34,242 nt of DNA, from assembly GCA_022824025.1 (NCBI GenBank), contig JAJEBF010000001.1, forward strand, positions 1-34,242, given 5' to 3'. The translations under genes and the position numbers were made by a program. Positions within the stretch are counted from its first letter, which is position 1; every line of letters begins with the position of its first letter. Shown here in pieces: positions 7,998 through 14,774 of the stretch. The stretch is from Caldilineaceae bacterium (GTDB lineage Bacteria; Chloroflexota; Anaerolineae; Caldilineales; Caldilineaceae). The notes under the pieces were generated by a model. That model saw nothing but the letters and a program-made list of their open reading frames with translations. It was not told where the DNA came from and searched no databases.

Positions 7998-8891
7998 TCA
8001 TGTAAACAGGTTTTCTCTCGTGATAATTAGCTCAGAAAGTGGCCTGTAGTGGGCATTCTTCATTTCGACACGAACTGCGTGAAAACCATGCTGGTGGATA
8101 AGGTCAACAATTTCCTGCGCGCCGTCATACGTCATCAGGAAGTTGGCATCGTTTCTGTCCAGGATTTCAAATAGTCGAGCGTGGTCAATTTTGAAGTGGG
8201 TGTATAGCCGGGAGCCGGCCCCCTTTCCTCCCTTTCCAGTGTATGGAGGATCTACAAAAACCGCCGCTTTCTGCCCCAATCTTTGTAACAAGGGTTCCAG
8301 GATTTGCATAGAGTCACCCTCTTGAAAGGAGATATTTTCTGCGTGCTTCCCAATCTCCTGCAGACGTTTGACCAAGGTTTCAGGATACCATCGAGAGCCA
8401 ATTCCCCTTGCGTCTTCACCCGAATCCAAAAATGATGCGCCTTTCGCAAGGATTCCCGCTCGCTTCGTCCGGTTTAGCACCAAAGTCCGAAATGCACGTT
8501 CTGCGTCACTCTGGAATTTTGCCCCCTCAAGCTCTTCAACTCCTATTCTGGTTGGAGTGAACAGTCGTATTTTCTCGATGAGGGACTGTGTATCGAGCAG
8601 TGCCGTTTTCCAGAGTGCCGAAACATCAGGATCTATCTCGATCATCACCGCTTCGTTCACCAGCTCTTCCATCACTGCTGTGAGGGAAACAATTCCCCCT
8701 CCGGCAAAGGGTTCCACTAAAGTGCGGGATTGGGCGCGGGATAGCCATTCGCGTATGTGGGGGATCAGCCAGGTTTTTCCACCAGGATACCTGAGAAGGC
8801 TCCTCTGCGGCACGCTGGATACATTGGCGCCCGGAATTCGTGAAATGGGAAACTGCTCAAAAGCTGATGAGTAGACCATAGTCGGGTGCAT
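7998..8891 (-). CDS. D12-class (Dam-like) DNA adenine N6-methyltransferase
   Basis: A 297-residue DNA adenine methyltransferase of the alpha group. Motif X is RYPGGK (34-39), motif I PFAGGG (61-66) for S-adenosylmethionine, an acidic IEIDPD (85-90), and catalytic motif IV DPPY (214-217) followed by a glycine-rich loop (TGKGGKGAG) and LYTHF. The order matches Dam/DpnM enzymes; the length is normal. ATG 8891 is used; M5 is an alternative. It is divergent from a ParB-like gene and an overlapping gene with a nuclease motif, in a visibly more A/T-rich stretch than the flanking genes, which suggests it arrived with them. The likely role is self-protection in a restriction-like system. The recognition site cannot be read from sequence. 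Confidence 0.9.
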   Translation of the reverse strand: MHPTMVYSSAFEQFPISRIPGANVSSVPQRSLLRYPGGKTWLIPHIREWLSRAQSRTLVEPFAGGGIVSLTAVMEELVNEAVMIEIDPDVSALWKTALLDTQSLIEKIRLFTPTRIGVEELEGAKFQSDAERAFRTLVLNRTKRAGILAKGASFLDSGEDARGIGSRWYPETLVKRLQEIGKHAENISFQEGDSMQILEPLLQRLGQKAAVFVDPPYTGKGGKGAGSRLYTHFKIDHARLFEILDRNDANFLMTYDGAQEIVDLIHQHGFHAVRVEMKNAHYRPLSELIITRENLFT

Positions 8892-9216
8892 TCGCAGCCT
8901 GCAATTCAGTGCGTAGAATGCTCTGCGGCTGAATAGTATCGACTCCTTCTCTTGAAGACATTCAGATCAGGAAACTGCGATGCCCAGTGTACCATACGGG
9001 CAGTCCAGAGTACATTGCATCCTTGCTCAACGCCCATGGTGCATGTAGTGTATTTCGACCTGCCGGATGGCGTGCTTTGAGACCGCTGGAGTCAACAATC
9101 GCGAGCCGACTTGGCGCGGCGGACCTCAGTTTTCTTGCACTTTTGGAACGGTGCGCGCCAAAGCACACTGAAGAGACACAGAAAGCGCGACAGCGGGTTT
9201 TGCGGAAGGGGGATAT
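8892..9216. other. Divergent regulatory gap of the methylase/ParB locus
   Basis: This 325-bp gap separates the methylase start from the ParB-like gene. It must carry the promoters of both transcripts, but no clear -35/-10 pair was found. A 77-codon plus-strand frame (8987-9220) ends in ATGA overlapping the ParB start. It has no recognisable domain and unremarkable composition, so it is noted here and not called as a gene. Confidence 0.4.
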
Positions 9217-10320
9217 ATGAATACAGAAGAGATCAATATGATGAAAGTATCTGAATTAGCGTTTGATCTCGAAAACCCTCGGCTCGTTGAGTTTGACCTC
9301 CCCAAGAATTCAACAGATGAAGATGTGATACAGGTATTGTGGGAAGCGATGGATGTACGGGAAGTGATGATGTCCATCGCAGCCAGCGGTTTCTACTCCC
9401 ACGAACCGTTGATCGTCGCCGAGGAATACGGGAAAAACGTCGTCATCGAAGGAAACCGCCGACTCGCCGCGGTGAGAGTACTGCTGGATCGCTCGCTTGC
9501 CAAAAGATACCAGGAGCACATCCCCATCATCGCCGCTAAGGCGAAGAAAGAACTCGCGAAGCTCCCAACGGTCGTTGGATCTCGCGAAAAGAACTGGCGC
9601 TATCTCGGCTTCAAGCACGTGAATGGCCCAGCCAAATGGAGCAGTTACGCCAAATCCAAGTACATCGCCGATGTGCATAGGAATTTCCAGGTCGGACTTG
9701 AAGACATTGCCAAGCAAATTGGCGACACGCACAGAACCGTGCAGAGATTGTACCGAGGCCTAATGGTCATCGAGCAGGCTGAGCGCATAGCCGTGTTCAG
9801 TCGTGAAGATCGCTGGTATAACCATTTTTCCTTTTCCCACCTCTATACTGGTATCGGCTACAAAGGCATCAGTGACTTTATCGGGTTGCGAACGGAGGCC
9901 GATGAGGAAGAAGAGCCGGTTCCCATAAGCAGACAGCGGGAGCTCGGTGAACTCTGCCTCTGGATGTACGGCAGCAAGAGAGAGAATACACCTCCGGTTG
10001 TTCAACGGCAGAACCCTCACCTTAGGCAGCTTGAAGCGGTCGTGGCCAATAGAGAGGCGCTCGCGGCCCTTCGGGATGGTTACAGCCTTGAAATCGCCTT
10101 TGAGACCAGCCGTCCATCCACAAATGTCTTTGAGGAATCTTTACACGCTGCCAGGCGAAACCTTGAAAAGGCTCGCGCCTTACTGTCGACTGGTTACGAT
10201 GGGTCTGATGAGTTGTTAAGAGCTGCTGGGACGGTAGCAAACTTGGCGGATGACCTTTACGAAGAGATGGACCGCAAACGCAACCCCAGCAGGAAGAAGC
10301 GGGTCGCGGAGGGCGGCTGA
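9217..10320 (+). CDS. ParB/Srx-like N-terminal domain protein with helix-turn-helix
   Basis: A 367-residue protein. Residues 8 to about 95 form a ParB/Srx-like domain: KVSELAFDLENPRLVEF, then EPLIV and the signature EGNRRLAAVR (78-87), a variant of the GERRxxA nucleotide-binding motif of ParB. Residues about 158-185 (LEDIAKQIGDTHRTVQRLYR) look like the following helix-turn-helix. The C-terminal 180 residues are charged and unassigned. Start ATG 9217 has AAGGGGG 8 bases upstream. Its stop TGA at 10318-10320 overlaps the next ATG, so both proteins are likely made together. No ParA partner or parS-like site is seen, so chromosome segregation is unlikely; DNA or NTP sensing in a defence locus fits better. 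Function is inferred. Confidence 0.8.
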   Translation: MNTEEINMMKVSELAFDLENPRLVEFDLPKNSTDEDVIQVLWEAMDVREVMMSIAASGFYSHEPLIVAEEYGKNVVIEGNRRLAAVRVLLDRSLAKRYQEHIPIIAAKAKKELAKLPTVVGSREKNWRYLGFKHVNGPAKWSSYAKSKYIADVHRNFQVGLEDIAKQIGDTHRTVQRLYRGLMVIEQAERIAVFSREDRWYNHFSFSHLYTGIGYKGISDFIGLRTEADEEEEPVPISRQRELGELCLWMYGSKRENTPPVVQRQNPHLRQLEAVVANREALAALRDGYSLEIAFETSRPSTNVFEESLHAARRNLEKARALLSTGYDGSDELLRAAGTVANLADDLYEEMDRKRNPSRKKRVAEGG

Positions 10321-11255
10321 TGTTCAAATTGCCAGGAGTTCCTTCCTCGCGCGCACACGCACACGAGGTTGCTGACTACGTTGAGTGGGTTTGTTGGAGA
10401 GACAACGGCACTTCAATGACCGCCCTACTTCAAGATCTCGGCAGGATAGAGGAAAACGATTACACTGACGGTGTGCCCGAAGAGGAAATAGCCCCTGTAA
10501 TCTTCGGAGAAGCTCTCATAGAGATTGAACGTCGCGGCGCTGCGTGTGGAGATGGATATCCATTTGCGCTGGGAAGAAGAGGATACGCACTCTACCCGAG
10601 TGAAAGGGGCGAGAGCAATAAACATATCATTTACAGATACCTACTCCTGGCGACTCGGCTCAATATGAGTGACAATCGCAGCCATGCGGGCATAGATGGA
10701 GCGGCTTTATTTGAGCAGCTTGCCGCAGAAGCAACTCGCTCCTATTTTGGGTCGCGTTCGGAGTCACACGTTTTCGGGACCTCTTCCCTGGATTCTAACT
10801 TCCCCGAAAAAGTCGACGCCCTCTGCCAGCAGATAAGAGAAGGAGTTCGCTTCGAAGACAAGAATCAATCGCCGCCAAGAGAAAGAGACGGAAAATTGGA
10901 CGTCGTTGTGTGGACTCCTTTCCCTGATGATATGCCGGGCAAGCTTATCGCATTCGGCCAGTGCAAAACCGGCACCGAATACAAGGACGAGCTCACCCAC
11001 CTTCAGCCAGATTCATTCTGTAGAAAATGGTTCTATTCATCTCCCGTCTTGACTCCTCTGCGTATGTTTCTCGTGGCAGAGGCTTTGCCCCAAGACTATT
11101 GGTACAGCATTGCAAGTGACGCTGGACTTCTGTTTGATCGCTGTCGGCTCGTTGAATGCTGTGATGACTTGAGCCCAAACGTTTTGGCAAACGTTGAAGC
11201 ATGGACTGAAGCTGCGGCCGCGTCACTGCGGCTGGACGCTCAGCAGCGGAACTGA
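10320..11255 (+). CDS. Putative PD-(D/E)XK-fold nuclease, restriction-like
   Basis: A 311-residue protein without a recognised name. The N-terminal half (about 1-130) is alpha-helical and unassigned. The C-terminal half has the layout of a PD-(D/E)XK nuclease: a helix with E132/E137, then GKLDVVVW with D194 at the end of a strand, then LIAFGQCKTG giving Q214-C-K216, a QxK variant of the catalytic (D/E)xK. The hydrophobic strand contexts on both sides support this reading. It overlaps the ParB-like gene by one base (TGATG), so the two are translationally coupled. With the divergent adenine methylase, it would be the cutting part of a restriction-modification-like cassette. Motif-based; a fold prediction would settle it. 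Confidence 0.6.
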   Translation: MFKLPGVPSSRAHAHEVADYVEWVCWRDNGTSMTALLQDLGRIEENDYTDGVPEEEIAPVIFGEALIEIERRGAACGDGYPFALGRRGYALYPSERGESNKHIIYRYLLLATRLNMSDNRSHAGIDGAALFEQLAAEATRSYFGSRSESHVFGTSSLDSNFPEKVDALCQQIREGVRFEDKNQSPPRERDGKLDVVVWTPFPDDMPGKLIAFGQCKTGTEYKDELTHLQPDSFCRKWFYSSPVLTPLRMFLVAEALPQDYWYSIASDAGLLFDRCRLVECCDDLSPNVLANVEAWTEAAAASLRLDAQQRN

Positions 11256-11260
11256 CCAAC

Positions 11261-11540
11261 ATGAAAACTTCACGACGATAGAGTATACTACCGACAATCG
11301 ACCGATTGCGGATGAAATGGCAGATATGGCGGGGAGCGGCCGTGACATTTCTGAGTCTTTTGCCAATCAAGGGCTATGAAGCAACCGCTGACGCGCATCA
11401 ACAATGATCTCACGTCGGACACGCTTCAGGAACTCCACCAGCGCGCCGCCGAATTGCGAATCAGCCGCCAATCGGCCATTGAATCGTGCTTGCAGCATGC
11501 GCTGGAGCAGCATCTCCTGGCGAGGCGCCGCGAACCATGA
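11261..11540 (+). pseudogene. Frameshifted ribbon-helix-helix (CopG/BrnA-like) antitoxin
   Basis: Two frames read like one antitoxin. From ATG 11261, after an early shift, the frame gives FTTIEYTTDNRPIADEM and GRDISESFANQG, ending TGA 11377-11379. An overlapping ATG at 11376 opens 54 codons (MKQPLTRINNDL, then LQELHQRAAELRISRQSAIE and QHALEQHLLARRREP), ending 11540. The second part is a typical ribbon-helix-helix antitoxin C-half. As I recall, relatives carry both parts in one protein, so this copy appears broken by two indels. The alternative is that the 54-codon ORF is a real small antitoxin coupled by ATGA overlap. No matching toxin gene is seen nearby. Confidence 0.5.
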
Positions 11541-11817
11541 CAAAAGAGAATCTTCGTCCACTAAAAGTCGGGCTGCTCTTCGATCTCTTCAGGAATTGCG
11601 AGACGGCCAGATCAACACGACCGCCATCCCCGACTGGTCGGGAGCCCAGCGCGGCGTCTCCTACCGGCCCGCGCAGCAGCAGATCACACTGCGCCTTGAC
11701 GCGGACGTCATCTCATGGTTCAAAGCCCACGCACGAGGCGGTCGCGGCGACCTGACAGACATTTATCACGCGCGACGCGAGCATGTTGTGCGATGCGAAA
11801 GGGAAGTTACGAAATGA
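11537..11817 (+). pseudogene. Frameshifted BrnA-like antitoxin remnant
   Basis: ATG 11537 overlaps the previous stop (ATGA) and starts MTKENLRPLKVGLLFDLF. The family-like sequence then continues in another frame from about 11580: LQELRDGQINTTAIPDW, QQQITLRLDADVISWFKAHA and LTDIYHARREHV, ending 11817. The segment ITLRLDADVISWFKA followed by a xxTDIxxAxREHV helix is the DNA-binding end of BrnA-type antitoxins. Because start and end lie in different frames, it is probably a pseudogene. No BrnT toxin is visible. A sequencing indel is the alternative explanation. Confidence 0.5.
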
Positions 11818-11988
11818 CGAACCGGGAGAATTGCGCGCCTGTCGTACGACACCAGGATAGGCTACGACAAAAACGCGGCCCAGGCAACAAGGCTTCTCAA
11901 TGAATCAGTAGAATCAGAACTCGTCATCGTTCGGAATCCCGACGTTGGAACCCGGAGCCAGACATACCTGCCCTACTGGGCTGGATAG
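11818..11988 (+). pseudogene. C-terminal scrap of an AlbA-domain/ATP-binding regulator
   Basis: An open frame without start codon gives about 56 codons, with RIGYDKNAAQATRLLNE and SQTYLPYWAG before a TAG at 11986-11988. The pattern 'GYDxxAAQxxTRLLxE ... RxxxYxPYWA' ending at the terminus resembles the last winged-helix segment of AlbA_2/HATPase_c_4 transcriptional regulators. The rest of the roughly 450-residue protein is absent, so this is a 3' relic. The family call is from memory of such C-termini and is moderate. Confidence 0.45.
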
Positions 11989-12009
11989 CTCTTCAGCTAG
12001 AAACACTTG

Positions 12010-12040
12010 CTTGACCGTTGCTTGACCGTTGTTTGACTGG
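12010..12040 (+). repeat. 11-bp direct repeats, cluster A
   Basis: Two exact tandem copies of CTTGACCGTTG (12010-12020, 12021-12031) are followed by a partial third, TTTGACTGG. The 11-base period is about one helical turn. A sister cluster with one changed base lies 70 bp downstream. Confidence 0.7.
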
Positions 12041-12109
12041 ACGGCCCGAAACAGCCAAAATTTGCGTGACTTTCCAATTCTTTAGAGAGGATTAGAGCAG
12101 AGAATTTTG

Positions 12110-12142
12110 TTTGACGGTTGTTTGACGGTTGTTTGATTGAAC
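12110..12142 (+). repeat. 11-bp direct repeats, cluster B
   Basis: Two exact tandem copies of TTTGACGGTTG (12110-12120, 12121-12131) are followed by a partial third, TTTGATTGAAC. It differs from cluster A mainly by C to G at position 7. It lies 72 bp upstream of the DUF1638 start and could be an operator or a relic of the eroded element. Confidence 0.7.
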
Positions 12143-12214
12143 AACCTGCAACAGTCGCATCAGGCCAGTTCCACTTCCTCTCCGGGCCTCATTCAAGGGC
12201 CGAGGAGCACGCAC

Positions 12215-12808
12215 TTGAAAATCGGCATCATTGCCTGCGGCGCCATCGTACGCGAACTGATCGCCATCGCAAACCGCCGCGGCTGGGATTACGAGCTTAC
12301 CGCCGTCCCCGCCCAACTCCATAACCGCCCCGAACGCATCGCCCCCGCCGTCGCCAGAAAACTCGACGCCTGGGCGAACCGATTCGACCGCATCCTCATC
12401 GGCTACGCCGACTGCGGCACCCTCGGCGCGCTCGATGCCCTTCTCGCCCGCTACCCCCACGCCGTCCGCATCCCCGGCCCCCACTGCTACGAATTCTACG
12501 GCGGCGCGCTCTTCGATCAACAGGCCGAACGCCAGCCGGGCACATTTTACCTGACCGACTTTCTCGCCCGCCACTACGAAGGACTGGTGATCGAATCGCT
12601 GGGCCTTGACCGCTACCCAGACTTGCGTGACACCTTCTTCGGCAACTATGAGGAGCTGCTCTACCTCCGCCAGTCGCCGGACCAGGACGAGAGCGAACGC
12701 GCCCGCGCGGCCGCATCGCGATTGGGGCTGGCATACAAGGAGGTCGATTCCGGCCTGAACGTTCTGGAAGATCGCCTGGTGGAGTTGCTCGAAACTGAAG
12801 ACCGCTGA
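12215..12808 (+). CDS. DUF1638 domain protein
   Basis: A 197-residue protein of the DUF1638 family, function not established. It begins MKIGIIACGAIVRELIAI and contains GYADCGTLGALDALL, IPGPHCYEFYGG, and FYLTDFLARHYEGLVIESLGLD, all conserved-looking blocks with cysteines (ACG, ADCG, PHCYEF) that could bind metal or a corrinoid. The TTG at 12215 is chosen because AGGAG lies 8 bases upstream and the conserved start follows at once; an in-frame ATG at 12137 would add 26 unlikely residues. The family is, as I recall, often found near methyltransferases and Virulence_fact proteins. One such protein is encoded here at 6744-7952, across the defence-like island. Confidence 0.8.
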   Translation: MKIGIIACGAIVRELIAIANRRGWDYELTAVPAQLHNRPERIAPAVARKLDAWANRFDRILIGYADCGTLGALDALLARYPHAVRIPGPHCYEFYGGALFDQQAERQPGTFYLTDFLARHYEGLVIESLGLDRYPDLRDTFFGNYEELLYLRQSPDQDESERARAAASRLGLAYKEVDSGLNVLEDRLVELLETEDR

Positions 12809-12820
12809 CCACCCGCCACC

Positions 12821-13756
12821 ATGCGCCGAGTCCTCTTTCTCTTCCTTGACGGCGTCGGTCTGGGCCGCGATGACCCGGAGGTAAACCCGCTGGCCGCGGC
12901 CGAACTTCCGACACTTGCGGCGCTTTTCAACGGTCATCGACTCACCGCTTCAAGCGGGCGTTACAGCAACGGCTACGCGCATCTGATCCCGACCGACGCC
13001 CACCTGGGCGTACCCGGCCGTCCCCAGAGCGCCACCGGCCAGGCCGCAATCCTGACCGGCGTCAACGCCCCTGCCCGCCTGGGGGAGCACTACGGTCCAC
13101 GGCCGGACCAGCGCGTGCGAGATATTCTCGATGAGGCCGGCATCTTCGCCCGGCTCCACGCAGCCGGCCATGCCACCGCCTTCGTCAATGCCTATCCACA
13201 GGGCTATTTCGACGCCGTCGAACGCGGCAAACGCCTCCTGAGCGCCATCCCTTACGCCGCCCAAACTGGCGGCCTCCAATTGCGGACCTGGAGAGATATG
13301 GTCGCGGAGCAGGCCCTGTCCGCGAACTTCACCGGCCACGGCTGGCGCACGCAGTTGGGCTATCCCAATGTGCCGCTCTATTCGCCGCAGGAAGCAGGCG
13401 CGCACTTCTGGCGCCTTGCCCAGCCCGCACATTTTACCTTTTTCGAACATTGGCAGACCGACTTCCTGGGTCACTACAGGGACTTCCGCGGGGCCATTGA
13501 GAACTTCGAGCGCATCGACGGCTTCCTGGAAGGCCTTTTGGATGTCATGGACTGGCAGGAGACCCTCCTGATCGTCGCCAGCGATCACGGCAATGTCGAG
13601 GACTGCTCGATCCGCAAGCACACTGAGAATTGCGCCTTGACAGTTCTCGTCGGCGCCCGTGCCGCGGCCTTTGCCAAACGCGTTCAGCGGCTCGACAATT
13701 TCGCCGATATCATCACCGATTTTCTCGACGAAAAAAGTCCGGCCGCTAGCCAATGA
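12821..13756 (+). CDS. Alkaline-phosphatase-superfamily metalloenzyme (iPGM-like)
   Basis: A 311-residue phosphatase or phosphomutase-like enzyme with the two-metal site of the alkaline phosphatase superfamily. FLFLDGVGLG supplies D10, GRPQSATGQ (67-74) is where the nucleophilic Ser (S70) sits, and SDHGNVED (254-261) plus KHTEN (266-270) supply the second metal ligands. It is shorter than cofactor-independent phosphoglycerate mutase (about 500 residues) and lacks its inserted domain, so a phosphatase on a small metabolite is more likely than glycolytic mutase. It starts 12 bp after DUF1638 and precedes a PHP phosphoesterase and a sugar kinase on the same strand, so it probably belongs to one operon. 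Confidence 0.8.
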   Translation: MRRVLFLFLDGVGLGRDDPEVNPLAAAELPTLAALFNGHRLTASSGRYSNGYAHLIPTDAHLGVPGRPQSATGQAAILTGVNAPARLGEHYGPRPDQRVRDILDEAGIFARLHAAGHATAFVNAYPQGYFDAVERGKRLLSAIPYAAQTGGLQLRTWRDMVAEQALSANFTGHGWRTQLGYPNVPLYSPQEAGAHFWRLAQPAHFTFFEHWQTDFLGHYRDFRGAIENFERIDGFLEGLLDVMDWQETLLIVASDHGNVEDCSIRKHTENCALTVLVGARAAAFAKRVQRLDNFADIITDFLDEKSPAASQ

Positions 13757-13871
13757 CCGGACCCTGACCGTCAGTCTCCCTCAGTGTCTTGTCGGATTAC
13801 CCAGGACCCAACTGCTTGCCCCACCACCCTGTCTCAGCAACCAGCAGTCACCCCAACAGATTGGAGAAGCT

Positions 13872-14774
13872 ATGGATTTGTCAGCATTTGCCAACCCCGG
13901 ACGTTTCTGGAAAGGAAATCTTCACACACATTCAACCCGTTCCGACGGGGGCAAGCCGCCGCAGGAGGTCTGCAGACTGTATGAACAGGGCGGTTACGAC
14001 TTCATCGCCCTGACCGATCACTTTATGGAACAGTACAACTTTCCGATTACCGATACGCGGCCCTTCCGATCAGAAGTCTTCACGACCATCATCGGCGCTG
14101 AACTCCATAGCGGAGCGATCGAGAATGGCTCTCCCTGGCATATCGTGGCCGCCGGCCTGCCCCTCGACTTCGCCCCTACCGCCCCGGAGGAAACCGGCGC
14201 CCAGCTCGCCGCCAGGGCCAAGGAAGCCGGCGCCTTCATCGGGATCGCCCACCCCCACTGGTACACCCTTACTGAAAACGACGTCGGCGCTCTGGGCCCC
14301 GCCCATGCCGTCGAGGTCTACAACGGCGTAGCCGACGACGCCAACGACCGGGCTGACAGCTGGCACATAATGGACATACTGCTGGACAGGCGCCAGCGCT
14401 ACTTCGCCTATGCCGCCGATGACGCACATCTCAAAGAGCACCATGACTTCCGCCGCGGCTGGGTACACGTGAAAGCCGAGGAGCTCACCCCCGACGCTCT
14501 CCTCACCGCGCTGAAGGCCGGCGCCTTCTACGCCAGCACCGGCCCCGAAATCTATGACATCGAACACATCCCCGGAGAGCGTCTTGTCGTACACTGCTCG
14601 CCCGCCGAGCGCATCTTCCTGACCGGTGTCGGCAGCACGAGCAATCGGGCCTGGGGCAACGGGCTCACCCACGCAGAGTTCGACCTGTCCAATTGGGACA
14701 GCCACTACTGCCGGGTGACCGTTCGCGATCGAGATGGGAGCAGGGCGTGGTCGAATCCAATCTGGTTGGAATAA
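13872..14774 (+). CDS. PHP-domain phosphoesterase (CehA/McbA-like)
   Basis: A 300-residue PHP-domain metal-dependent phosphoesterase. The first metal motif is HTHSTRSDG (18-26) after FWKGN, then LTDHF (near 50) and AHPHW (near 130), then YAADDAHLKE in the last third, the usual trinuclear site. The C-terminal end WDSHYCRVTVRDRDGSRAWSNPIW is a beta-rich tail typical of CehA/McbA-type members. ATG 13872 has GGAG 8 bases upstream; an upstream in-frame extension to 13659 overlaps the previous gene and is not used. The stop overlaps the next ATG (TAATG), indicating coupling with the sugar kinase. Substrate unknown. Confidence 0.85.
   Translation: MDLSAFANPGRFWKGNLHTHSTRSDGGKPPQEVCRLYEQGGYDFIALTDHFMEQYNFPITDTRPFRSEVFTTIIGAELHSGAIENGSPWHIVAAGLPLDFAPTAPEETGAQLAARAKEAGAFIGIAHPHWYTLTENDVGALGPAHAVEVYNGVADDANDRADSWHIMDILLDRRQRYFAYAADDAHLKEHHDFRRGWVHVKAEELTPDALLTALKAGAFYASTGPEIYDIEHIPGERLVVHCSPAERIFLTGVGSTSNRAWGNGLTHAEFDLSNWDSHYCRVTVRDRDGSRAWSNPIWLE

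Noticed and set aside
8962..9220. Short frames on both strands before the ParB-like gene
   Set aside because: The plus-strand 77-codon frame overlaps the ParB start by ATGA but has no recognisable domain or ribosome site; kept only as a note in the gap entry.
12092..12937. 281-codon minus-strand frame
   Set aside because: Antisense to DUF1638, Gly/Ala/Val-rich shadow.
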